From Stutzerimonas stutzeri (GTDB taxonomy: Bacteria > Pseudomonadota > Gammaproteobacteria > Pseudomonadales > Pseudomonadaceae): 64,000 bases of DNA. Both the position numbers and the translations under genes were made by a program. The notes beneath the pieces are model-generated. The model saw nothing but the letters and a program-made list of their open reading frames with translations, was not told where the DNA came from and ran no database searches. Positions 31,460-41,700 of the stretch are shown in pieces. The DNA is taken from positions 186,001-250,000 of the forward strand of contig NZ_CP139348.1 in assembly GCF_038561965.1 (NCBI RefSeq), written 5' to 3'. Each line of letters opens with the position of its first letter. The first letter of the stretch is position 1.

Positions 31460-32488
31460 ATGCGCCAGCGGCTGCCGGCCTGGTGGGCGACGCCGCTGAT
31501 CGGTGCGTTCGGCGGCTGGCTGGCGAGCCTGGCCAACTGGCCGCTGCCGTGGATGGTCGGCTCGCTGCTGGCAGTGATTGCGGTGCGCTGCAGCGGCTGG
31601 CTGGTGGCGGAGATGCCGCGGGGTCGGCAGGCCGGGCAATGGATCGTCGCCAGCGCCATCGGCCTGCACTTCACCAGCGACGTATTGCAGCAGGTGCTGG
31701 CGCACTTCGGCGTGATCCTCGCCGGCGCGGTCGGCACCTTGCTGCTCGGCTTGATCGGCCTTTTCATCCTGCTGCGCAGCGGCACGGATCGCGCCACCGC
31801 GTTCTTCGCCAGCATGCCGGGCGGCGCCAGCGAGATGGTGGTACTCGCCAACCGGCACCAGGCCGAACCGGCGCGCGTGGCCGCGGCGCACAGCCTGCGC
31901 CTGCTGCTGGTGGTGCTGATCGTGCCGGCGCTGTTTACCTGGGGCCTGCCAGCGATGAAGGCCCCACCACCCGCACCGGTGAGCTGGGTCTGGCTGGCGC
32001 TGCTGCTGCCGGCCGGTGGCCTGCTGGCATTGATCTGGAAGCGCTTGAATCAGCCCAATCCGTGGATGCTCGGGCCGCTGACTGCCTGCGCCGTGGCCAG
32101 CGTAGCGTTCGACCTGCACATCGGTCTGCCGGGCTGGGCCGGCGCGCTGGGGCAGTGGTTGATCGGCTGCTCGTTGGCCTGCCATTTCGATCGCCCATTC
32201 TTTCGCAGCGCGCCGGCGTTCCTCCTGCGCATTCTGCTGTTCACCCTGCTGGCGATGCTGATCGCCGCCGCGCTAGGTGGTGCGTTGGGCTGGGCGACGG
32301 CATTGGACCCGGTGTCGCTGATGCTTGGCATGATGCCCGGTGGTATCACCGAGCTGTGCCTGACTGCCGAAGCCTTGCAGCTGTCGGTGGCGTTAGTGAC
32401 GGCGGTGCAGGTGCTCAGGCTGTTTCTGGTGATGTTTCTCGCCGAGCCGCTGTTTCGCGCCTGGCAGCGCAGCAGCGCCAGCGTCTAG
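31460..32488 (+). CDS. AbrB-family membrane protein attached to the tct operon
   Basis: The 342-residue protein belongs to the membrane AbrB (ammonia monooxygenase-like) family, a duplicated multi-helix family of unknown function. The repeats are visible as WPLPWMVGSLLAVIAVR / FFASMPGGASEMVVLAN in the first half and NPWMLGPLTACAVASV / LMLGMMPGGITELCLTAEAL in the second. About ten membrane helices are expected. It starts one base after the tctA stop, so it is almost certainly co-transcribed and probably coupled. A role in the same carboxylate uptake process is inference. Its stop overlaps by four bases the stop of the convergent Na/Pi-type gene. Confidence 0.88.
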   Translation: MRQRLPAWWATPLIGAFGGWLASLANWPLPWMVGSLLAVIAVRCSGWLVAEMPRGRQAGQWIVASAIGLHFTSDVLQQVLAHFGVILAGAVGTLLLGLIGLFILLRSGTDRATAFFASMPGGASEMVVLANRHQAEPARVAAAHSLRLLLVVLIVPALFTWGLPAMKAPPPAPVSWVWLALLLPAGGLLALIWKRLNQPNPWMLGPLTACAVASVAFDLHIGLPGWAGALGQWLIGCSLACHFDRPFFRSAPAFLLRILLFTLLAMLIAAALGGALGWATALDPVSLMLGMMPGGITELCLTAEALQLSVALVTAVQVLRLFLVMFLAEPLFRAWQRSSASV

Positions 32489-34170
32489 GCCGGCCGCCCC
32501 GGCAGGTGGGGCTCGTTGGCAATGACATCGCGCGGGGCTTCGGCTGGCCCGCGCGCCTTGCCTGTGCCAGAACCTTCCAGCGCGGCATACGCGGCGCTGC
32601 AGAACAGCGAGTTCAGGCGCTTCATATCGGCGATCAGCTCCAGATGCGCGGCGCTGGTCTCGATGCTCTCCACCACCTGCCGGTGTAGGCGATGTACGTG
32701 GGAATGCGCCAGCTCGCGCTCCAGCTTGCGGAACTGGCGCTTGTGCTGCAGCAACTGGCGGGCACCGTGGGAATCGCCGGAGATGAACACCGACAGTCCT
32801 AGGCGCAGATTGGTGCTGAGCTGGCCGTGTAGCTGGCCGAGTTCCTCCAGGCCGCTGTCGGAGAATGAGCGGCGTTTGGAGGTCTTGAGGTTCTGCACCT
32901 TGCTGGCCATGTGTTCGATGATGTCGCCGGCCTGTTCGAGGTTGATCGCCAGCTCGATGATCTCCGCCCAGCGCCGGCCTTCCTGCTCGGCCAGGTCCTC
33001 GCGGGGCATCTGCGCCAGGTACAGCTTGACCCCGCTGTAGAGCGCATCGACATCGTCGTCCAGACGGCGAATCTCGTCGCCCGGCTCCGGCCGGTCCTCG
33101 CGCAGCACCTCCAGCAGCCGCGCCAGCATCAGCTCCACCATGTCGCCGATGCGCAGGGTTTCGCGGACCGCGTTGGCCAGCGCCAGGCTCGGGGTTTCCA
33201 GCGCGGCGAGGTCGAGGTGCCGCGGCTGTGCCACGCCATTTTCCAGCGCCCGTTCCGGCAGCAGGTACTCGCACAGCCGGCTCATCGGCTTCACGGTCGG
33301 TAGCAGGATCAGGCAACGCAGGCTGTTGTAGACCAGGTGAAAGCCGATCACCTGGGTCTGCGCGCTGTAGCCCAGGCTGTCCATCCAGACCACCAGCGCG
33401 CCGAGAAATGGCAGCACGACGAGGCCGGCGAGCTTGTAGAGCAGATTGCCCAGCGCCACCCGGCGCGCCGTGGCCGGTTGCAGGCTGGCATTGAACCAGG
33501 CGAGCAGACCGCTGCCGATGTTGGCGCCGATCACCAGCCCGAGCGCCACCGGCAGGCTGATCAGCCCGGCGCCCGCCAGCGTCGAGGTCAGCAGCACGGC
33601 GGCCAGGCTGGAATACGAGAGCACCGCGAACAGCGCACCCACCAGCACCGCCAGCAGGGTGTCGCCGGCCAGTGAGGAGAACAGCACCTGCATGCCGCGC
33701 GCCTCGGTGATCGGCTCGGCGGCATGCACAATCAGCTGCAGGGCAAGGATGATCAGGCCGAGGCCGATCAGCACCCGTCCGATCTGGCCGACACGGCTCT
33801 GCTTGCGCGACAGGAACAGGCTTACGCCAACCAGCGTCAGCAGCGGCGATAGCCAGGAAAGATCGAGAGTGAGCACGCGGGCCATCAGCGCGGTGCCGAC
33901 ATCCGCGCCGAGCATGATCGCCAACGCCGTAGGTAGCGCCATCAGGCCCTGGGCGACGAATGAGATGGCCAGCAACGCCGTGGCGTTGCTGCTCTGTACC
34001 AATGCCGTCACCCCGATACCGGCGCCGAAGGCCAGCGGGGCATTGCCCATGCTCTGGCCGAGCGCCCGCCGCAGATGCGAGCCATACACCCGCATGATCC
34101 CGGTACGCACGATATGCGTACCCCAGACCAGCAGGGCGATGGACGACAACAGATGCAACAGGGTCAGCAT
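32485..34170 (-). CDS. Na/Pi-cotransporter family protein with PhoU-like C-terminal domain
   Basis: The 561-residue protein has two inverted Na/Pi-cotransporter repeats in about the first 300 residues, each with its signature (VTALVQSSNATALL and GADVGTALMA in the first; SYSSLAAVLLTS and GANIGSGLLAW in the second), followed by a cytoplasmic helical PhoU-like domain (about 330-540). Relatives in E. coli (YjbB) export phosphate; others import it, so direction is open. The second QSS motif is degraded to SYSS. The ATG at 34170 has AGGAG upstream. No convincing PHO box was found in front of it. Confidence 0.87.
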   Translation of the reverse strand: MLTLLHLLSSIALLVWGTHIVRTGIMRVYGSHLRRALGQSMGNAPLAFGAGIGVTALVQSSNATALLAISFVAQGLMALPTALAIMLGADVGTALMARVLTLDLSWLSPLLTLVGVSLFLSRKQSRVGQIGRVLIGLGLIILALQLIVHAAEPITEARGMQVLFSSLAGDTLLAVLVGALFAVLSYSSLAAVLLTSTLAGAGLISLPVALGLVIGANIGSGLLAWFNASLQPATARRVALGNLLYKLAGLVVLPFLGALVVWMDSLGYSAQTQVIGFHLVYNSLRCLILLPTVKPMSRLCEYLLPERALENGVAQPRHLDLAALETPSLALANAVRETLRIGDMVELMLARLLEVLREDRPEPGDEIRRLDDDVDALYSGVKLYLAQMPREDLAEQEGRRWAEIIELAINLEQAGDIIEHMASKVQNLKTSKRRSFSDSGLEELGQLHGQLSTNLRLGLSVFISGDSHGARQLLQHKRQFRKLERELAHSHVHRLHRQVVESIETSAAHLELIADMKRLNSLFCSAAYAALEGSGTGKARGPAEAPRDVIANEPHLPGRPA

Positions 34171-34203
34171 GGGTCGGGCTCCTGCCCCGGCGAGCGGCAA
34201 CGA

Positions 34204-34229
34204 CAAAAGCCTGCGTCACAAGGACGCAG
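34204..34229 (-). terminator. Intrinsic terminator between the Cache gene and the Na/Pi-type gene
   Basis: CTGCGTC and GACGCAG form a 7-bp stem (34211-34229) followed on the minus strand by GCTTTTGTCG. It ends the Cache-protein transcript just 34 bases before the next start. Confidence 0.7.
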
Positions 34230-34306
34230 AGCTATACCGGGGATATTCGATTGACCCTGGCCCGCCGGCCACGTTCACCGAATCGTCATGGAGCCTGCTG
34301 TGCCGA

Positions 34307-35203
34307 TCAGGGGCGGGTGTAGTAGCCCACGCCGAGCAGTACGTCGTCGACCCGCTGGATCAGCGTGTGTTTCTGCTCGACCGCATTGGTCGCCGGGTTG
34401 CGCCAGACGTAGTCGACGCTGCCGGAGCCCTGCTTGCGCGCCAGCTCGATCATCTCCTTGAACAATGGCTTGCCGGCAGCGTCATTCACGTTGCGTACAT
34501 CGACGCCCACCAGGCTCGGCGAGCTGCCGCTGGCGCGATAGCGACCGTCATCCAGGCCGATCACGAAGACGTACTCGTCATTGAAGACAAAGCCGCCACG
34601 CGGATCGTTGAAGCTGCGGAAGGCGGCGTCGGCACCCTTGTCCTTGACCTGCTGCACGGCGCGGTCGAGCAGCACCTTGGCGCGCTCGGCAGTGGCACGG
34701 GGGATGTAGTAGCCGACACAAAGCACGTGATCGCCGACCTTGCGGAACTGGCTGATCTTGTTCTCGACCTTGTTGTCGGCGGGGTTGAGCCACTTATATT
34801 CGACTTCGCCGCTGTCCTGCTTCGTCGACTTGTCGAGGATTTCACGGATGAACGACTTGCCTGCCGCGTCCTTGAGCTCGCCAACGTTCAGCCCTACGAG
34901 GCTGGCCGATGGGCCGCTGCTGGCTTGCATGGTGCCATCCTCGCCGAGCACGAAGATGTAGTACTGACCGTGAACGAACTCGCCGTTGCGATCGTTGAAA
35001 GCAGTCAGTGCCTGTTCTGGGCCCTTGGCCTGAAATGTCAGGACGGCCTGGTCGAGCAGGGCGCGGGCCTGGCTGGCGTGGTTGCGCTCCACCGAGCCGA
35101 GCTTGCGTTCCTGGGCCGGCTCCTGTGCGTGCAGCAGCAGCGGCATGGCGCCCAGCGTGGCAGATAGAGTGAGGGCGAGCAGCTTCTTGCGGTTCCGGTT
35201 CAT
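34307..35203 (-). CDS. Periplasmic protein with two tandem Cache domains
   Basis: The 298-residue precursor has a signal peptide (LLALTLSATLGAMPLLLHAQ) and no other membrane segment. Two similar Cache-type halves follow, about residues 40-165 and 170-298. Each contains the run FN[D]..GEFVHGQYYIFVLG / FNDPRGGFVFNDEYVFVIG, then SLVGLNV / SLVGVDV, KSFIREIL / KPLFKEMI, and a C-terminal VGYYIPR / VGYYTRP. Cache domains normally sense small molecules outside chemoreceptors or kinases, but here no signalling domain is attached, so it may be a soluble sensor or binding protein that works with a separate partner. AGGAG precedes the ATG. Confidence 0.85.
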   Translation of the reverse strand: MNRNRKKLLALTLSATLGAMPLLLHAQEPAQERKLGSVERNHASQARALLDQAVLTFQAKGPEQALTAFNDRNGEFVHGQYYIFVLGEDGTMQASSGPSASLVGLNVGELKDAAGKSFIREILDKSTKQDSGEVEYKWLNPADNKVENKISQFRKVGDHVLCVGYYIPRATAERAKVLLDRAVQQVKDKGADAAFRSFNDPRGGFVFNDEYVFVIGLDDGRYRASGSSPSLVGVDVRNVNDAAGKPLFKEMIELARKQGSGSVDYVWRNPATNAVEQKHTLIQRVDDVLLGVGYYTRP

Positions 35204-35429
35204 GAACGACTCCTGACCTGATGGCGGGCGGCTAAGCGGCCGCCCCGTAGCCCCATGCTAGGCAGCCGCGGCGCAATTGATATTGGTCGAGAGAAGCAAA
35301 AGGGCAGGGCGAAAGGAGGAGACGCACCGCGACATGAGCTGTCGCATGGCGAATGCAGACTGAAATCGCCGGCTCGCTCCTGTCGGAGGCGGGCTGTAAC
35401 CTAGCGGTTCTCGTTCAAACGGTGTGCTC

Positions 35430-38400
35430 ATGCTCAGCCTTTACCATGCCCCCGACCTCGAAACCCTCGGCGAACTGGCCACGCGCCTGCTCGCCCAGCC
35501 GCTCGCTGACCCCTTCGCCCCGGCATTGGTGGTGGTACCGAGCCAGGGCATGGGCCGCTGGCTGACCCTGGAGCTGGCGCGCAAGCAGGGCATCGCCATG
35601 CAGCTGGAGATTCAGCTGCCGGCCAAGTTCGTCTGGGACCTGAGCCGCACGGTATTGGGCAGCCTGCCGGAGCAGTCGGCGTTCTCCCCGACGACGCTTA
35701 CCTGGCGCCTGTATGGCTGGCTCTGTGAACCGACCAATCTCGAGCTGGCGCCGCGCCTGGCGCAGTACCTCGATGGCGGCGACGAGCGCCGGCGACTGTC
35801 GCTGGCGGCCAAGATCGCCGATGTCTTCGACCAATACCTGCTCTATCGCGACGACTGGCTGGCCGCCTGGGAGCGTGGCGAAACCTTTGATCTCGGCCCG
35901 GACGAGGCCTGGCAGGCGCTGCTCTGGCGCGAACTGACCAAGGACGGCCACCCGCACCGCGCCCGTCTGCTCGACGATCTGCTGCAGCGGCTCTACAGCG
36001 ACGAAGCCTTGCCTGGCCTGCCCGAGCGGTTGCTGGTGTTCGGCATCAGCAGCCTGCCACCGCACCACTTGCGCGTGCTCGATGGCTTGGCGCGGCATAT
36101 CGACGTGGTGGTTTGCGCGCTCAACCCGAGCCGCGAGGCCTGGGGCGAGATTCGCGATATTCGCGAGCTGGCGCGCCAGCCCGAGAGCGGCGCTGACGAC
36201 TGGTATCTGGATGTCGGCCACCCGCTGCTGGCTAGTCTGGGCAAACAGGGCCGCGACTTCTTCGACTCGTTGTTCAGCCTGACCGCCAGCGAGGGCAGTC
36301 AGGAGTTTGGCCTCTATTCCGAAGACGAAGACCTGCGCGACGACAGCCTGCTGCACACGCTGCAGAACGACATCCTGCGCCTGCGCACCCGGCAACCGGG
36401 TGAGCGAATCAGCCTGGCCGAGGATGACCGCTCGCTGGAAGTGCACATTGCCCATTCGCCGGTGCGCGAAGTGGAAATCCTGCATGACCAGCTACTGGCA
36501 CGCTTCGCTGCCAATCCTGCACTGACGCCTGACCAAGTGGTGGTGCTGACCCCGGATATCGAACGCTACGCCCCGTTCATCGAAGCCGTGTTCGCGGCGC
36601 GTGAGGGCAGCCCGCGGATACCCTACAGCCTCGCCGATCGCAGCCTGCGCGCCGAGATGCCGCTGATCGAGGCCTTCCTCGAACTGCTGATGCTGGCGCA
36701 GAGCCGTTTCGCCGCCGAAGAAGTCCTTGCCTGGCTTGAGCAGCCGGCGATTGCCCGTCGCGCCGGGATCGAAAGCGAAGACCTGCCGCTGCTGCGTGAT
36801 TGGTTGCGCGAAGCCGGCGTGCGCTGGGGCCGCGACGGCAGCCAGCGGGTACGTCTCGGGCTGCCGGACGAATCGGCCTTTACTTGGCGTCAGGGGCTGG
36901 ACCGGCTGCTGCTGGGCTTTGCCGCGCCGCCGCAACTGGCTGGCGACAACGCGCCATTGCTCGGCGAACACTGGCCGCTGGATGCTCTTGAGGGTGCGCG
37001 TGGGCAGTTGCTGGGGCGGCTGGTGGAGTTCGTCGAACGGCTCGGCACGCTGGCTGATCAGCTGGCCCGGCCACGCCCGCTGGCCGAGTGGGCGGATGAT
37101 CTGCAAATCCTGATCGACATGCTGTTCGACGAGCGGGAAGCCGGCGACACGCTGCTGTTACTGTCCCAGGCCTGTGCCGCATTGCGCGACCAGGCGCAGG
37201 CGGCGGACCTGACCCGGCCCATCGAGCTGGAACTGGTACACCAGCAGCTCAGCGCAGCCTTGCAGCAGGGCGGCGGCGCCTCGGGCTTCCTCACCGGCGC
37301 GGTGACCTTCTGCACCATGGTGCCGATGCGCAGCCTGCCGTTCCGCGTGGTCTGCCTGCTCGGCCTGGACGATGGCGCCTTTCCACGGCGTACCCCGCCG
37401 TCGGGGTTCGACTTGATCGGCCGGCATCCGCGCCGCGGGGATCGGGCACGGCGGCTGGACGACCGCTATCTGCTGCTGGAAACCCTGCTCTCGGCGCGCG
37501 AGGCGCTGTACCTGTCCTATGTTGGCCGCGACCCGCGCGACAACGCCGTGCTGCCGCCCTCGGTGCTGCTCAGCGAAGTGCTTGAAGCGGTGGACATGAC
37601 CGCCGAACTGCCCGTTGCTGGCGCTTCCGAGAGTGCCGGCCAGTCCGCAGCCAAGACGGCCAGCCAGAAAATTCTTGTCGCCCACCCGCTGCAGCCGTTC
37701 TCACCGCGCAATTTCGGCGACGCGCCCTGTGCCGGCTATTCGCTGCCCTGGTTCCGCGCCGCCCAACGCCTCGCCGAGCCGCCACAAACCCAGCCGCAGC
37801 CGTTCGCCAGCCTGCTCGCCGAACCCGACGAGGCGTGGCTGACCCTCGAGCCGTCGCAGCTGCTGCAGTGCTTCCGCCATCCGGCTCGCTTCCTGCTCGA
37901 GCAACGCCTCGGTTTGCGCCTGGCCGACAGCCAGGAATCGCTCGCCAGTGACGAGCCGTTCGATCTGGAAATGCCAGCCTGGAATGGCCTGCGACGCCTG
38001 TCGCTGCAGGCGATGGAACATGGCTGGAGCGATGAAGAAGAACGCCGCATGGCCTGTGCCGCCGGCTGGCTACCCACCGGCGAACTGGGCCAGGCGCTGT
38101 GGGGCAAGCTGCGCGGGCCGGTGCGTGCCTTCGCGCCGCGCCTGTTCGAACTGCGCCCGGACGCGGTGCCCGAGCCGCTGCCGGTGGACATCACCCTGGC
38201 CGGCGTGCGCGTGCATGGCTGGCTCGACGGGGTGACCCCGGCCGGACTGTTCGGCTGGAAGCTGGGTCGACTGGGCGAATGGGACCTGCCGCCATTCTGG
38301 CTGCGTCATCTGCTGCTCAACCTCTCAGCCACGCCCGGCATCGAGCGCCACAGCCTGATGCTGTCGCCCGCTGGTGATTGGCAGCTGGCGCCGCTGGCCA

Positions 38401-38729
38401 ATGCCGCGCAGCTGCTGGAACCCTGGCTTGAGGCCTATCGCTGCGCCATTCGCGAACCGCTGCCGTTGCTGCCACGCAGCAGTCATGCCTTCGCCAAGGG
38501 CTATCGCAAGCCGGCCCGCGGCAGCGAGCCGCTTGACTGTGGCCGCAAGCGCGCCCGCGAGGCCTGGCTGGGCGCCGAGTTCAGCCCCATCGCCGCCGAG
38601 TCCGAAGACCCCTGGAACACGCTGGCCTTCCGCGACCGCAATCCGCTGGATGAGCGGTTCGAAAGCCTGGCTCAGGAATTGATCGGCCCTGCGCTTGACG
38701 CCCTGGCTGAAGACGAGGAGGAAGCATGA
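35430..38729 (+). CDS. recC: Exodeoxyribonuclease V gamma subunit RecC
   Basis: RecC is the Chi-recognition and strand-splitting subunit of the RecBCD helicase-nuclease that repairs double-strand breaks. The 1099-residue product matches the family length. The N terminus MLSLYHAPDLETL and VVVPSQGMGRWLTLELA corresponds to the inactive helicase-like domain 1, and the central VTFCTMVPMRSLPFRVVCLLG with DGAFPR is typical of RecC. I place the start at the ATG at 35430; a GTG two codons earlier is possible. The stop overlaps the recB ATG by four bases (ATGA), coupling the two. Confidence 0.95.
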   Translation: MLSLYHAPDLETLGELATRLLAQPLADPFAPALVVVPSQGMGRWLTLELARKQGIAMQLEIQLPAKFVWDLSRTVLGSLPEQSAFSPTTLTWRLYGWLCEPTNLELAPRLAQYLDGGDERRRLSLAAKIADVFDQYLLYRDDWLAAWERGETFDLGPDEAWQALLWRELTKDGHPHRARLLDDLLQRLYSDEALPGLPERLLVFGISSLPPHHLRVLDGLARHIDVVVCALNPSREAWGEIRDIRELARQPESGADDWYLDVGHPLLASLGKQGRDFFDSLFSLTASEGSQEFGLYSEDEDLRDDSLLHTLQNDILRLRTRQPGERISLAEDDRSLEVHIAHSPVREVEILHDQLLARFAANPALTPDQVVVLTPDIERYAPFIEAVFAAREGSPRIPYSLADRSLRAEMPLIEAFLELLMLAQSRFAAEEVLAWLEQPAIARRAGIESEDLPLLRDWLREAGVRWGRDGSQRVRLGLPDESAFTWRQGLDRLLLGFAAPPQLAGDNAPLLGEHWPLDALEGARGQLLGRLVEFVERLGTLADQLARPRPLAEWADDLQILIDMLFDEREAGDTLLLLSQACAALRDQAQAADLTRPIELELVHQQLSAALQQGGGASGFLTGAVTFCTMVPMRSLPFRVVCLLGLDDGAFPRRTPPSGFDLIGRHPRRGDRARRLDDRYLLLETLLSAREALYLSYVGRDPRDNAVLPPSVLLSEVLEAVDMTAELPVAGASESAGQSAAKTASQKILVAHPLQPFSPRNFGDAPCAGYSLPWFRAAQRLAEPPQTQPQPFASLLAEPDEAWLTLEPSQLLQCFRHPARFLLEQRLGLRLADSQESLASDEPFDLEMPAWNGLRRLSLQAMEHGWSDEEERRMACAAGWLPTGELGQALWGKLRGPVRAFAPRLFELRPDAVPEPLPVDITLAGVRVHGWLDGVTPAGLFGWKLGRLGEWDLPPFWLRHLLLNLSATPGIERHSLMLSPAGDWQLAPLANAAQLLEPWLEAYRCAIREPLPLLPRSSHAFAKGYRKPARGSEPLDCGRKRAREAWLGAEFSPIAAESEDPWNTLAFRDRNPLDERFESLAQELIGPALDALAEDEEEA

Positions 38730-41700
38730 AACTCGACCTGCTCGATTCGCCTTTCGATGGCCGCTCACTGATCGAGGCCAGCGCCGGCACCGGCAAGACC
38801 TGGACGCTTACCGCGCTCTATGCCCGCTTGTTGCTGGAGCGGCAGCTGTCGGTGGGGCAGATTCTCGTGGTCACCTACACGACTGCGGCGACCGCCGAGC
38901 TGCGCGAACGCATCCGCGCGCGGCTGGCCGATTTGCTGGCGGTCTACGAGGGCACGCCCAGCGATGACGATTTCCTCAACAATCTTCATGCTCGCTACCC
39001 GGACGAAGCCTCGCGGCGACGCCTGCTGCTGGCCGTGCACGGTTTCGACGAGGCGGCGATCTTCACTATCCATGGCTTCTGCCAACGTGCCCTGCAGGAT
39101 GCGGCCTTTGAAGCGGGTGGCGATTTCGATAGTGAGCTGACCGCCGACGATCGCGAGATCATCGACGCGCTGCTCGCTGACGCCTGGCGCAGCGAACTGG
39201 CCGATGCCGACCCGGCCTGGGCGCGCTTTCTGGCGAAGAGCCGGATCACGCCGGTGTGGTTACGTCAGCGCCTGCGCAGCCATCTGGGCAAGCCCTATCT
39301 GCGGGTCGAGCCGCAGGGTGCGCCGGTTGCCGCCGATCTGCGCCCGGTAGAAGCCGCCTGGCAGCGCGCCGCTGATCTTTGGAAGCAAGCAGGCACCGCC
39401 TGGGTTGCCGAGCTGTTGGCCCATGGTGGGCTCAGCCAGAGCACGCACAAAAGCATCAAGTTCGCACCCTGGCAGGTTGAGCTCGACGCCTATTTCGCCG
39501 ATCCGGCGGTGATGTTCGACCTGCCCGACGGCGCCGCCAAGTTCGGTGTCCGCGCGCTGACCAAGGCGTGCAAGAAGGGCCATGACGCGCCGGTCTGCGA
39601 GCTGGCCCATGCGTTGGACGAACTGGCCGACCAGGTCGCCGAAGCGCTGCCGGCCGGCAAGCAACGGCTGATTGCCCTGCAGGTCGCGCTGCTGGAACGG
39701 CTCAACCGCGAACTGCCCGAGCGCAAGGCGGCGCAGCGACTGCTGGCGTTCGACGACCTGCTCAATCGCCTGGACCAGGCGCTGCTCGGTCCGGTCGGCG
39801 AAGACCTGGCGGCCTCGCTGCGTGCGACCTACCCGCTGGCGCTGATCGACGAATTCCAGGATACCGACCCGATCCAGTACGCCATCTTCAACCGCATTTA
39901 TGCCAGGGCCAGCGAGGCGTCGCTGTGCTTCGTCGGCGATCCCAAACAGGCGATCTATGCCTTCCGCGGTGCGGACCTGGCGACCTACATGACCGCCAAG
40001 CAGCAGGCGGATCGCGAACCCTTCAACCTGCCAACCAATTATCGCTCGACGCCCGAGCTGATCGCCGCGTTGAACCAGCTGTTCGATCATCCGCAGCCGT
40101 TCGCCCAACCTGATCTGCGCTATCCAGCAGTAGGCGCGGCCGACAAGCCGCGTGCGAGCTTGCGGCTGGTGGAAGAGGCCGAAGCAGCGCCGCTCTCGCT
40201 GGTCTGGCTGGGCGACGATCCGCTGGGCAAGGGTGAGGCCGCACCGCTAGCCGCGAGCGACACTGCGCGGCGTATCGCCCTGCAACTGGCGGGCGCCGCC
40301 GAGGGTCGTGCTGGTTTCGACAAGGACGGCGTGTTTACCCCGCTCAAGGGCGGTGACATTGCCGTGCTGGTAGCTAACCATCGCCAGGCCGGGATGATCG
40401 CCGATGAACTGGCCGCACGTGGTGTGCCCAGCGTGCGCCGTGGTCGTGACAGTGTCTGGCGCAGCGAGGAGGCCGCTGAACTTGCCGCGGTGCTGGCCGC
40501 CTACGCTGAACCCGGACGTGAAGGCCTGCTGCGCTACGCCCTGGCCACGCGCCTGCTGGGCCGCAGCGCCGCCGATCTCGCCCGTTGCCAGGATGATCAG
40601 CAGCAGTGGGACGCCGAGCGCGAGGCTGCCGAGCGCTACCACCAGCTCTGGCAGCAGCAGGGCTTCATGCGTGTGTTCCGGGCCTGGCTCGATGAACAAG
40701 CGGTGGCCGAACGGCTGCTGGCGCGGGTCGATGGCGAACGCCGGCTGACCAACCTGCTGCACCTGGGCGAACTGCTGCAAGCCGAAAGCCTGCTGCGACC
40801 GGGGCTCGAACCGCTGCTCGCCTGGTTCAATGCACAGCGCGGCAGCGAGGGGACCGGTGAGGAAGCCTTGCTGCGCCTGGAAAGCGATGCCGAACGGGTG
40901 CAGATCGTCACCATCCACACCAGCAAGGGCCTGGAATACCCTTTGGTGTACTGCCCCTTCCTGTGGGACGGCAAGCTGCTCGGCAAGAACCGCGACAGCG
41001 CCCGCTGCCACGATGCCAACGGCCAGCCGCTGCTGGATTTGGGCAGCGAAGAACTTGAGGACAACCTCGAACGCGCCCGCCAGGAAGTCTTCGCCGAACA
41101 GCTGCGCCTGGCCTACGTTGCCCTGACTCGTGCCCGTGATCGGCTCTGGCTGCACTGGGGGCCGGTCAACCTGTGCAAGCCGAAGAAGGACGGCACGCTT
41201 GCCGATGAAGGCCTGCACAGCAGCGCCCTGGCCTGGCTGCTGCATGGGCGCGAACTTCCGGGTGAGCAACCGTTGAGCGAGCTGGGCAACTACTTGGCTG
41301 ACTTCAACGGCGGCAGTCTGCGCCTGGCCATTGAGCGGCTGGTTCAGCACAGCGATGGCCATATGGCCTGCCTGTCGCTGGAGCAGCGCGAAGCCAGCGC
41401 TCAAGGACCGGGCCGGGCAGCGCCACCGGCTCAGCTGTCGCAGCTCAATCGCAGCCTGCACAGCGCCTGGCGGATCGGCAGCTTTTCCGGCCTTGCGGCC
41501 GGCATGCACATGGAAGCGCCCGACCGCGATGCCCTGGCGATTCCCGATGCTGGCGAGCCGGGCAGCGGCTTTTTCGCCTTTCCTCGCGGCGCCCGCGCCG
41601 GCACTTGCTTGCACGCGATCCTCGAAGACTGGGCGCGGGGCAAAGGCGAGCTGGCGGAACTCGTCGAGCCCGCATTGCAGGCTTACGGTCTGCCGCTGGA

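Noticed and set aside
34171..34306. A PHO box upstream of the Na/Pi-type gene.
   Set aside because: No pair of CTGTCAT-like halves at 11-base spacing was found on either strand of the gap.
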